Source of the DNA: JAZKDW01 sp040387375
GTDB lineage: Bacteria; Pseudomonadota; Gammaproteobacteria; Burkholderiales; Burkholderiaceae_D
DNA length: 40,467 bases
Assembly (NCBI GenBank): GCA_040387375.1
Contig: JAZKDW010000014.1
Location: 1-40,467, forward strand
Direction of reading: 5' to 3'
The position numbers and the translations under genes were made by a program. Positions 1 to 6,544 of the stretch are shown in pieces. The notes under the pieces are model-generated. The model searched no databases, was not told the DNA's origin, and was given only the letters and a program-made list of their open reading frames with translations. Every line of letters begins with the position of its first letter. Position 1 is the first letter of the stretch.

Positions 1-55
1 TGGTCAGCTTGCGGGAGGACTTACACCTCCAAGAGTGCGCCCATGCTGGGCGCAC
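1..55 (-). mobile_element. 5' end of a group II intron (class C-like), cut by the window edge
   Basis: Read on the minus strand, the sequence from position 55 downward starts GTGCG, the usual 5' boundary of bacterial group II introns. It continues as a 9-bp hairpin (35-43 with 47-55) and then the GGAGG-TGTAAGT-CCTCC stem-loop (15-30) typical of the start of domain I. It lies directly after the T-run of the pbpG terminator, which is the insertion preference of group IIC introns. The reverse transcriptase/maturase ORF and domain V would lie outside the window to the left. The assignment rests on recognised 5' sequence and placement only. Confidence 0.75.
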
Positions 56-81
56 ATAAAAAAGGCGAACCGCGGTTCGCC
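56..81 (-). terminator. Rho-independent terminator of pbpG
   Basis: A perfect 18-bp palindrome (64-81, GGCGAACCGCGGTTCGCC) is followed on the minus strand by six T residues (63-58) and AT. It lies about 20 bp after the pbpG stop codon. The intron-like GTGCG starts immediately after the T-run. Confidence 0.85.
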
Positions 82-101
82 CAAGTGGATTACAAGAAGG
101 A

Positions 102-1262
102 TCAGCCGCTGTGCGCCACGGCAGGAGTCATCGCGGACGGTTTGATGTTTTCCAGCCATTTGCGAATACGCCCGGCATCGGCGAGACGCGATTGTTTGCC
201 CTTCGAATCGAGGAACACCATCACGACCGGGCGTCCTTCTATCCTTGCCTGCATCACCAGGCAGCGACCGGCTTCGGAAATATAACCGGTCTTTTGCAAA
301 CCGATTTCCCACTCCGGATTTTCGACCAGGTGATTCGAATTCTTGTATTGCAGTACCGGGCCTCCCGGCTCAACCGCATACTTGCCGTCCGTCGAATACT
401 GGCGAATGATCGGATGCCGATGTGCTGCGATCACCAGCTTGGCGAGGTCGCGTGCGCTTGCAACGTTATTGCTGGACAGGCCGGTGGAGTCGACATAACG
501 CGTATGCGTCATGCCCAGCGCCTTGGCTTTTGCATTCATTGCCGCAACGAAGGCGGTAATGCCGCCCGGGTAGTGGCGGCCCAGAGCCGATGCCGCCCGG
601 TTTTCCGAACTCATCAGCGCAATATGCAGCATGTTGGCGCGCGTTAGCTGGGAGCCGATGCGCAGGCGGGAATGGGTATTCTTTTCCTTGTCGATGTCTT
701 CGTCGGTGACATGGAGAATTTCATCCATGTTCTGATTGGCTTCGACAATGATCAGACTGGTCATCAATTTTGTGATCGAGGCAATAGGCAACGCGACCTG
801 TGAATTTTTCTCGAACAAGACTTCGGAGCTCGACTGATCCATTACCAGCGCGGCATTCGACTTCAGGTCGAGCGGGTCACGTGTCAGGTGCAGGCCGGCC
901 AGATCGCCAGCCGTCAGCACTGGAGGCACAGCCGGAATCACAGGCGTATAAGCGACGCGCTGGTAAACAGCCTTGCGTTTGCCATTGACACGTACGACTT
1001 TCCTGACCAGCTTCTCACGCGAATCGAGTGAGATGTTGGGACCGCTCTTGCGTGCCAGACGTTTTTTTTCAGGCTTGGCAGAAGCTTTGCGTGCCACCAC
1101 GCGAACATTGCGTTTGACAACGACAGATTTTTTGGCTGACTGATTTTTTGCTGACTGTTTTTTTGCTGCGGTATTTGCGGATTTTTCTTTCGCGATTGCC
1201 GAGGGAGCGACAAAAGCGAAAAATAATAACGAACAAATGACTCCAAGCGCGGATTTGACCAT
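102..1262 (-). CDS. pbpG: D-alanyl-D-alanine endopeptidase (PBP7/8-type, peptidase S11)
   Basis: A periplasmic serine endopeptidase that would cleave D-Ala-meso-DAP cross-links in peptidoglycan. The three penicillin-binding motifs are visible: SITK (nucleophile S162, K165), SEN (219-221) and KTG (324-326). Residues 1-24 form a signal peptide (hydrophobic core, AIA cleavage-type end). Residues 25-75 are an unusually Lys/Ala-rich linker before the catalytic domain. The start at 1262 is preferred over an ATG 22 codons upstream, because it has a GGGAG ribosome-binding site about six bases before it and begins directly with the signal peptide. It is a single gene, with a 248-bp gap upstream and a terminator downstream. 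The family call is firm. PbpG rather than a DacA-type carboxypeptidase is inferred from length and the lack of the C-terminal DacA domain and membrane anchor. Confidence 0.9.
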   Translation of the reverse strand: MVKSALGVICSLLFFAFVAPSAIAKEKSANTAAKKQSAKNQSAKKSVVVKRNVRVVARKASAKPEKKRLARKSGPNISLDSREKLVRKVVRVNGKRKAVYQRVAYTPVIPAVPPVLTAGDLAGLHLTRDPLDLKSNAALVMDQSSSEVLFEKNSQVALPIASITKLMTSLIIVEANQNMDEILHVTDEDIDKEKNTHSRLRIGSQLTRANMLHIALMSSENRAASALGRHYPGGITAFVAAMNAKAKALGMTHTRYVDSTGLSSNNVASARDLAKLVIAAHRHPIIRQYSTDGKYAVEPGGPVLQYKNSNHLVENPEWEIGLQKTGYISEAGRCLVMQARIEGRPVVMVFLDSKGKQSRLADAGRIRKWLENIKPSAMTPAVAHSG

Positions 1263-1510
1263 CGCTGCTCCCTGACAATGCTTTTGAAAAAGTATCTTGC
1301 AGTTTAGCAAAATAACAAATATCCGCAAGAGAATTAGGGAGTTAGCGCATGCATTTAAACAAATTTCTCACACTCTGTTGTCATTCGTCAAATTTCATTC
1401 CAAATTGACATTGCAAGTGTAAACAGTTTAGTTAACAACAAGATGTGTCAATCAAACCACGGTTTGCGGCCAAAACTGCAAACCGCAGTGTCTGTTTTAC
1501 ACTGCATCCG

Positions 1511-2578
1511 TTACACGGCGTCCGCTATTGCGCGTCCGAAATCGGCGGTTTGTGCGGTGCCGCCGATATCAGGCGTGAAAGGAGCATGTTTTGGTCCTGC
1601 TTCCAGCACCTTTTCGATCGCACGCACGACGGCTGCACCGGCCTCGGGATAACCGAGATGTTCCAGCATCATCGCGCCGCACCAGATCTGTCCAATCGGA
1701 TTGGCCAAGCCCTTGCCCGCGATATCAGGCGCGGAACCATGCACGGGTTCAAACAGTGACGGGAACAGGCCTTCCGGATTGATGTTGGCAGACGGCGCAA
1801 TCGCAATGGTGCCGGTGCAGGCGGGCCCGAGATCGGACAGGATATCGCCAAACAGGTTGGACGCCACCACAACGTCGAACCAGTCCGGATGCAAGACGAA
1901 ATTCGCGGTCAGGATGTCGATATGGTACTTGTCCCATTTGACGTCGGAATAAGCTTTCGCCATCTCGACCACCCGCTCATCCCAGTACGGCATGGTGATT
2001 GAAATGCCATTCGACTTGGTCGCCGAGGTCAGATGTTTTTTGGGGCGGCGCTGCGCCAGATCAAATGCGAACTTCAGGATGCGGTCGACACCAGTGCGCG
2101 AAAAGACACTTTCCTGCATCACGACTTCACGCTCGGTGCCTTCGTACATCTTGCCGCCGACGGAAGAGTATTCACCTTCGGTGTTTTCACGAACGACATA
2201 AAAATCGATATCGCCCGGCTTGCGATTGGCCAGCGGCGATGGAATTCCCGGCATCAGCCGGCATGGGCGCAGATTGACGTACTGATCAAACTCGCGCCGG
2301 AATTTCAGCAGCGAACCCCATAATGAAATATGGTCGGGCACGGTGGCGGGCCAGCCGACAGCGCCAAAAAAAATCGCCTGATGGCCGCCGATCTGGTCTT
2401 TCCAGTTATCCGGCATCATCTGGCCATGCTTCGCGAAATAATCGCAGGACGCAAAATCGAAGTGATCCCATTTCAGGTCGATGTCGAATTTTCTTGCAGC
2501 GGCATCGATTACCCGCAAGCCTTCCGGTATGACTTCCTTGCCTATGCCGTCTCCGGCAATCACAGCGATATTTTGCAT
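1511..2578 (-). CDS. Tartrate/D-malate dehydrogenase (isopropylmalate dehydrogenase family)
   Basis: An NAD-dependent beta-decarboxylating dehydrogenase of the isocitrate/isopropylmalate fold, 355 aa, the normal length for TtuC/DmlA enzymes. Visible family features are the N-terminal GDGIGKEV, the RENTEGEYSSVGG loop, the metal-binding SNLFGDILSDL segment and the NAD-binding HGSAPDIAGKG loop. The RENTEGEYSS pattern and the FDQYVNLRP segment fit tartrate/D-malate dehydrogenases rather than LeuB, but substrate cannot be settled from sequence. It is the last gene of a five-gene minus-strand operon, 14 bp after the nitroreductase stop. It probably feeds C4 hydroxyacids into central metabolism in the cytoplasm. 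Confidence 0.85.
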   Translation of the reverse strand: MQNIAVIAGDGIGKEVIPEGLRVIDAAARKFDIDLKWDHFDFASCDYFAKHGQMMPDNWKDQIGGHQAIFFGAVGWPATVPDHISLWGSLLKFRREFDQYVNLRPCRLMPGIPSPLANRKPGDIDFYVVRENTEGEYSSVGGKMYEGTEREVVMQESVFSRTGVDRILKFAFDLAQRRPKKHLTSATKSNGISITMPYWDERVVEMAKAYSDVKWDKYHIDILTANFVLHPDWFDVVVASNLFGDILSDLGPACTGTIAIAPSANINPEGLFPSLFEPVHGSAPDIAGKGLANPIGQIWCGAMMLEHLGYPEAGAAVVRAIEKVLEAGPKHAPFTPDIGGTAQTADFGRAIADAV

Positions 2579-2592
2579 TTTTTCAGTCCAGT

Positions 2593-3288
2593 CTATTCAA
2601 GAAATTTTGCGAATCCGGACACCGGCTCGCGTTCGGTTACCAAGGTGTTTTCGATTTTTGCCGGATCGGCATAGCCGAGCGACATGCCGCATACCACCTG
2701 TTCGTTGGCCGGCAGCCGCAGCACATCGGCGATGATCTTGTGATACTGCGTGAAGGCCGCCTGCGGACAGGTATCCAGTCCGCGGCCGCGGGCGGCAATC
2801 ATGATATTTTCCAGGAACATGCCGTAGTCCAGCCAGGATCCCTGTTCCATCACACGATCGATGGTAAACATCAGGCCGACCGGCGCATCGAAGAAGGCAT
2901 AGTTGCGCGCATGCTGAGCCTGGATGCCGGCCTTGTTCTCGCGGCCAAGTCCGAGCAGCTTGTACAAATCCCATCCCACTTTACGCCGCCGGTCTATGAA
3001 GGGCGAGACCCATTCGCGCGGATAATACTGATATTCGTCGGTATGCTGCCCCGCCGTTGCCGGATCCAGGAATGCATTATGAATTTCCGCCGAGAGCCTT
3101 TCCTTGATCGCACCGGTAAGCACATACACGTGCCACGGCTGCGTGTTGGTGCCGGACGGTGCACGCGCGGCCACCTCGAGGATCGCTTCTATATCGTCGC
3201 GGGCGACCGGGGTCGGCAAAAATGCCCGGATTGAGCGGCGCGAACTGATCGCCGCATCGACAATTTTTTGTTCCTGGGTTTCGATCAT
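2593..3288 (-). CDS. Nitroreductase family FMN enzyme
   Basis: A 231-aa flavin oxidoreductase. The FMN-phosphate-binding SRRSIRAF segment is near residue 16, APSGTNTQPWHVYVLTG follows at about 42-58, and the C-terminal GMSLGYAD motif is typical of nitroreductase-fold proteins. Such enzymes use NAD(P)H to reduce nitro compounds, quinones or enones; the natural substrate is unknown here. Its ATG overlaps the stop of the upstream thioesterase (ATGA, 3285-3288), so the two are translationally coupled. A specialised role such as BluB can be set aside because this sequence follows the general nitroreductase pattern, though that is a weak argument. Confidence 0.85.
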   Translation of the reverse strand: MIETQEQKIVDAAISSRRSIRAFLPTPVARDDIEAILEVAARAPSGTNTQPWHVYVLTGAIKERLSAEIHNAFLDPATAGQHTDEYQYYPREWVSPFIDRRRKVGWDLYKLLGLGRENKAGIQAQHARNYAFFDAPVGLMFTIDRVMEQGSWLDYGMFLENIMIAARGRGLDTCPQAAFTQYHKIIADVLRLPANEQVVCGMSLGYADPAKIENTLVTEREPVSGFAKFLE

Positions 3289-3746
3289 GCCTGTTCCTGT
3301 CCTTTCTGGACTGTCTGTATTGATTGCAGCAAGGTTCGTATGTGTTCGGGAATTGCACCCGGCTTGCGTGTGGCGCGGTCAACATACACGTGCACGAAAT
3401 GACCTTGCGCAGCTGCGAGCTGATCATTATCGCGGAAGATGCCGACTGCATAACGAACGCTCGAATTGCCCAGTGCCGTGACGCTCAATCCGGCGGTAAC
3501 CATTTCCGGAAACGAGACTGGGGAAAAATAATTGCATTGCGTTTCAACCACCAGTCCGATCACCGGACTATGCTCAATGTCGAGCGCCCCACCGGCGACC
3601 AGAAATTGATTCACCACCGTGTCGAACCAGCTGTAGTAGACAACATTGTTCACGTGTCCGTACGCGTCATTGTCCATCCAGCGGGTCGTGATCTGCTGAA
3701 AGTGCCGATAGTCGTTTCTTGTTTTGGGTGTATCACGCATGATCAT
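3285..3746 (-). CDS. Acyl-CoA thioesterase (4HBT hot-dog family, YbgC-like)
   Basis: A 153-aa single hot-dog-fold protein. The segment MDNDAYGHVNNVVYYSWFDT (about 25-44) carries the catalytic Asp and the helix-capping GHVNN typical of the 4-hydroxybenzoyl-CoA thioesterase/YbgC family, which hydrolyses acyl-CoA thioesters in the cytoplasm. It starts 6 bp after the stop of the EamA transporter gene and overlaps the nitroreductase by 4 bp. An internal ATG two codons in (3740) is an alternative start. Substrate chain length cannot be told from sequence. Confidence 0.85.
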   Translation of the reverse strand: MIMRDTPKTRNDYRHFQQITTRWMDNDAYGHVNNVVYYSWFDTVVNQFLVAGGALDIEHSPVIGLVVETQCNYFSPVSFPEMVTAGLSVTALGNSSVRYAVGIFRDNDQLAAAQGHFVHVYVDRATRKPGAIPEHIRTLLQSIQTVQKGQEQA

Positions 3747-3752
3747 TACGCA

Positions 3753-4664
3753 TTATCTTTTCACCACAAAAGCCACGCCGATCACTGCCAGCACCATGCC
3801 GGCAATGCCAATCGGAGTGAACGCTTCGCCGAACATCACCCAGGCCATCATTGCGGTAGTCGGCGGTGTCAGGTACATCAGGCTGGAAACGCTGGTCGCG
3901 GCGCTTTTTCGTATCAAGGCAAACAGCAGGAATATGCCGCCGATCGACAAGACGAATATCGACCACAGCATGGCGCCTATGAAATGCGGCGTCCACTGCA
4001 CTGTCTCCAGCGCGGGACTGAAATTTTCCAGCATGATCGCAAACGGCAAGACCACAATCAGCGAAGCGGCAAACTGGATCAGCGTGCCGGTCCGCAAATC
4101 AAACTGTGGGCAGTGACGCTTTTGATACAAGGTACCCGCGGTGATCGACAGCAGCGCCATCAGGCATAACGCGATGCTTTGCCATGACAGTCCGAAAATG
4201 GAAATTTTATTGGCGACCACCAGTGCCACGCCGCACAGGCCCAGCACCAGGCCCAGCCACTGGCGGCGGCGTACCGATTCGCCAATCATCGGTGCGGCAA
4301 AAGCGGTCAGAATCGGCTGCATGCCGACGATCAGCGCGCTCAAACCGGCCGGCATGCCTGCCTTGATGGCACACCATACGCCGACGAGATAACCGGCCTG
4401 CATCAAGATGCCGGCAACGGCGATATGCCAGACCTTCCCCGTCGGCCATGGGGCTCGCAGCAACAGCACAAGCGGCAGCAGCACGGCAAGCACGCCGAGA
4501 AAACGCAGCACCAGGAAAGTCAGTGGCGGCGCATACGGCAAGCCAAATTTGGCGACGACAAAACCGGTGCTCCAGATCACCACGAAGAAAAATGGCATGC
4601 CTGCAATCCATCGGTTTGGCGGTATTTCGGCAGTGGCAATGACGGGAGTGGCGACGGCAGTCAT
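3753..4664 (-). CDS. EamA/DMT-family inner-membrane transporter
   Basis: A 303-aa membrane protein with about ten hydrophobic segments and two EamA repeats, typical of the drug/metabolite transporter superfamily that exports amino acids or other small metabolites. The start at 4664 is chosen because the protein then begins just before the first membrane helix (FFFVVIWSTGFVVAKFG) and lies 13 bp after the upstream HDAC-like stop. A longer reading to 4817 would overlap that gene by 140 bp and has no support. It is the second gene of the five-gene operon. The substrate is unknown. Confidence 0.85.
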   Translation of the reverse strand: MTAVATPVIATAEIPPNRWIAGMPFFFVVIWSTGFVVAKFGLPYAPPLTFLVLRFLGVLAVLLPLVLLLRAPWPTGKVWHIAVAGILMQAGYLVGVWCAIKAGMPAGLSALIVGMQPILTAFAAPMIGESVRRRQWLGLVLGLCGVALVVANKISIFGLSWQSIALCLMALLSITAGTLYQKRHCPQFDLRTGTLIQFAASLIVVLPFAIMLENFSPALETVQWTPHFIGAMLWSIFVLSIGGIFLLFALIRKSAATSVSSLMYLTPPTTAMMAWVMFGEAFTPIGIAGMVLAVIGVAFVVKR

Positions 4665-4677
4665 AATCGAATCGGAT

Positions 4678-5613
4678 TCATGTCGTGCTCTTTGCACTGT
4701 TGGTTTTATTAGGTCGCCGTTCGCGGGCATATTGCGCGGCAATGGCAATCGTCTGCAGATGGACGGCAACCGTGTCATGTATGTTGTTGCCGTATCCGCC
4801 CGCCATCGTAACCGCAACGGGAATTTTCTGCAGGCGCGCCTGCTCCATCACCATGTGATCGCGCGCAGCCAGCCCTGCGAGCGTCAGCTTCAGCCGCCCC
4901 AGCCGGTCCCCTTCATGCACATCGGCACCTGCCAGATAGATAATCAATTCGGGTTGGAAACGGACAAACAATTCCCGCAATGCCGATTGTAATGCCGTCA
5001 GATAAGCGTCATCGCCGGTGTCATCGGGCAAGGCGACGTCGAGATCGCTGCACTCCTTGCTGAACGGATAATTGTGCGCGCCGTGCATCGAGAAGGTAAA
5101 CACCGATTCGTCCCTGCTCAGGATGGATGCGGTGCCATTACCCTGATGGACATCGAGGTCGATAATCGCCACTCGCTTTACAAGGCGCTCAGCCTGCATC
5201 AGGCGCGACGCCACCGCGGCATCATTGAATACACAAAACCCGGCGCCATGGTCGGCATAGGCGTGGTGCGTGCCGCCAGCCAGATTGACTGCCACACTCT
5301 CTTCAATGGCGACCCTGCAGGCGGCTATCGTGGCGCCGGTTGAGCGGCGCGAACGCTCCACCATTTCAGGCGACCATGGAAAGCCGATTGTTTTCTGCTC
5401 GGCCGCAGACAGCGTGCCTTGCGAGACCGCCTGAATGTAGCGCGGATGATGTGCCAGCGCCAGCACACCATCGCTGGCAACAGGCGCTTCGTGGAAATCA
5501 ATATCCGGAACGGCACTCCGCGCGCCCTCGCGAATGAGCCGGTACTTTTGCATCGGGAATCGATGGCCGGTCGGTAACGGCAACACAAAATGGTCGCTGT
5601 AGAAGGCTTTCAA
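4678..5613 (-). CDS. Histone-deacetylase-like Zn amidohydrolase
   Basis: An arginase/deacetylase-fold protein of the bacterial HDAC family, which removes acetyl groups from polyamines, small amides or protein lysines. Visible motifs are GGTHHAYADHG (catalytic His pair), the Zn-binding DLDVHQGNGT, AGADVHEGD (third ligand) and the C-terminal AGGYG. No ATG fits the conserved N-terminus. The expected start KAFYSDHFVLPLP is preceded by TTG at 5613, with another TTG three codons upstream at 5622, and neither has a clear ribosome-binding site. It is the first gene of the minus-strand operon, divergent from phaP. The substrate is unresolved. Confidence 0.8.
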   Translation of the reverse strand: MKAFYSDHFVLPLPTGHRFPMQKYRLIREGARSAVPDIDFHEAPVASDGVLALAHHPRYIQAVSQGTLSAAEQKTIGFPWSPEMVERSRRSTGATIAACRVAIEESVAVNLAGGTHHAYADHGAGFCVFNDAAVASRLMQAERLVKRVAIIDLDVHQGNGTASILSRDESVFTFSMHGAHNYPFSKECSDLDVALPDDTGDDAYLTALQSALRELFVRFQPELIIYLAGADVHEGDRLGRLKLTLAGLAARDHMVMEQARLQKIPVAVTMAGGYGNNIHDTVAVHLQTIAIAAQYARERRPNKTNSAKSTT

Positions 5614-5698
5614 AGTGGACAAGAGTCAGGGCTATGGAAGCGGAAGTTTATCATGCGGACAAACCCTGCCATATGAGGCAAGGCGGGCTCTTGACCTT

Positions 5699-5728
5699 AT
5701 CACAATGACATTGATCACAATGGAATTG
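5699..5728. repeat. Tandem 15-bp direct repeat in the phaP/HDAC divergent region
   Basis: Two adjacent 15-bp units, 5699-5713 and 5714-5728, share ATCACAATG..ATTG and differ at two positions. Together they create alternating CAATG/CATTG arms (for example CATTG-ATCA-CAATG, 5709-5722), which look like an operator cluster. The block lies between two divergent transcription units; no known regulator is recognised. Confidence 0.5.
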
Positions 5729-5745
5729 ATGAAACTCGCAAGTTT

Positions 5746-5759
5746 TTGCTGCAGCGCAC
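5746..5759 (+). promoter_or_regulatory. PhaR-like operator upstream of the phaP -35
   Basis: TTGCTGCAGCGCAC lies 10 bp upstream of the -35 hexamer of phaP. It matches the motif at 5803-5816 in 12 of 14 positions, giving the shared form TTGYTGCAGYGCAC. Two PhaR sites bracketing a phaP promoter are known from Ralstonia/Cupriavidus. Assignment to PhaR is inference from gene context. Confidence 0.55.
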
Positions 5760-5769
5760 TAAAAGATGC

Positions 5770-5797
5770 TTGACATAAGCACACAATCACCTAGAAT
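5770..5797 (+). promoter_or_regulatory. Sigma-70 promoter of phaP
   Basis: A perfect -35 TTGACA (5770-5775), a 16-bp spacer and -10 TAGAAT (5792-5797, five of six matches). Transcription should start near 5804, giving a leader of about 70 nt before the phaP ATG. This is the strongest-looking promoter in the window and fits a highly expressed phasin. Confidence 0.75.
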
Positions 5798-5802
5798 AGC
5801 AT

Positions 5803-5816
5803 TTGTTGCAGTGCAC
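5803..5816 (+). promoter_or_regulatory. PhaR-like operator at the phaP transcription start
   Basis: TTGTTGCAGTGCAC lies 5 bp after the -10 and so covers the predicted start of transcription. It is the second copy of the motif at 5746-5759. A repressor bound here would block initiation directly. Confidence 0.55.
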
Positions 5817-5873
5817 AAGATAATCAGCGTTGCACATATTGCTAGACCAATTCATCCACACAGGAGAAACAAC

Positions 5874-6440
5874 ATGTTTTCATACCAAGAACAATTTTCC
5901 GCAGCGACCAAAACCCATTTTGAATCGCAACTCGCCCTGATCACGGCACTCAGCACCAAGGCTTTTGAAAGCGTTGAAAAAATTATCGACCTGAACATCA
6001 ACGTTGCCAAAGCATCGCTTGAAGAATCGACTGCCAACGCGCAGCAACTGCTGTCCGCAAAAGACGCGCAAGAATTTTTCTCGCTGAGCGCAGCCCAGGC
6101 ACAGCCGAATGCAGAAAAAGCGCTGTCCTACGGCCGTCATCTGGCTAACATCACTTCCGGCGTTCAGTCCGAATTCACCAAGGCCGCTGAATCGCAATTT
6201 GCTGAAACCAATCGCAAGATTGTCGAGCTGGTTGACGAAGTGAGCAAGAATGCACCTGCCGGTTCCGAGCAAGCGATCGCCTTCGTGAAATCCGCGATTG
6301 GCAACAGCAGCGCCGGTTACGAGCAGTTCACAAAAACGACCAAGCAAGCTGTCGATGCAATGGAAGCGAACATTTCTTCGGCAACCACGCAGATCACACA
6401 GGCAACTGCAAAAGCTGCTGGCCGCGCTGCGAAGAAGTAA
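5874..6440 (+). CDS. phaP: Phasin, PHA granule surface protein
   Basis: A 188-aa phasin that coats polyhydroxyalkanoate granules and limits their coalescence. The sequence is almost wholly helical and amphipathic, rich in Ala, Lys, Glu and Gln, opens with MFSYQEQFSAATKTHFESQL and ends in an Ala/Lys-rich tail (AAGRAAKK), as in Burkholderiales PhaP1 proteins. The ATG at 5874 has an AGGAG site seven bases upstream. An earlier in-frame ATG at 5766 lies on the promoter itself and is rejected. It is monocistronic, with its own promoter and terminator, and the two PhaR-like motifs suggest repression when no polymer is present. Confidence 0.92.
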   Translation: MFSYQEQFSAATKTHFESQLALITALSTKAFESVEKIIDLNINVAKASLEESTANAQQLLSAKDAQEFFSLSAAQAQPNAEKALSYGRHLANITSGVQSEFTKAAESQFAETNRKIVELVDEVSKNAPAGSEQAIAFVKSAIGNSSAGYEQFTKTTKQAVDAMEANISSATTQITQATAKAAGRAAKK

Positions 6441-6487
6441 TTCATAAACAGTTCGACTGCGGATTTCGATGTCCTGAAAACCGCAGC

Positions 6488-6528
6488 AAAAAAAAGCCCC
6501 GGGATGAGTTCATTCCGGGGCTTTTTTT
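6488..6528. terminator. Bidirectional terminator between phaP and the ABC permease
   Basis: A strong stem (6495-6507 with 6510-6522, one G-T wobble) is followed by a T-run on the plus strand and preceded by an A-run that serves the minus strand. It separates the convergent phaP and iron permease genes. Confidence 0.9.
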
Positions 6529-6544
6529 CGTTCGCTTCGTTCGT

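Noticed and set aside
15..30. Possible tRNA anticodon arm (GGAGG-ACTTACA-CCTCC)
   Set aside because: The loop lacks U at position 33 and no acceptor or T arm is present. The same bases fit group II intron domain I on the minus strand better.
5766..5873. Longer phaP reading from ATG 5766
   Set aside because: The extra 36 codons cover the -35/-10 and PhaR-like site. The ATG at 5874 has an AGGAG site and starts with conserved phasin sequence.
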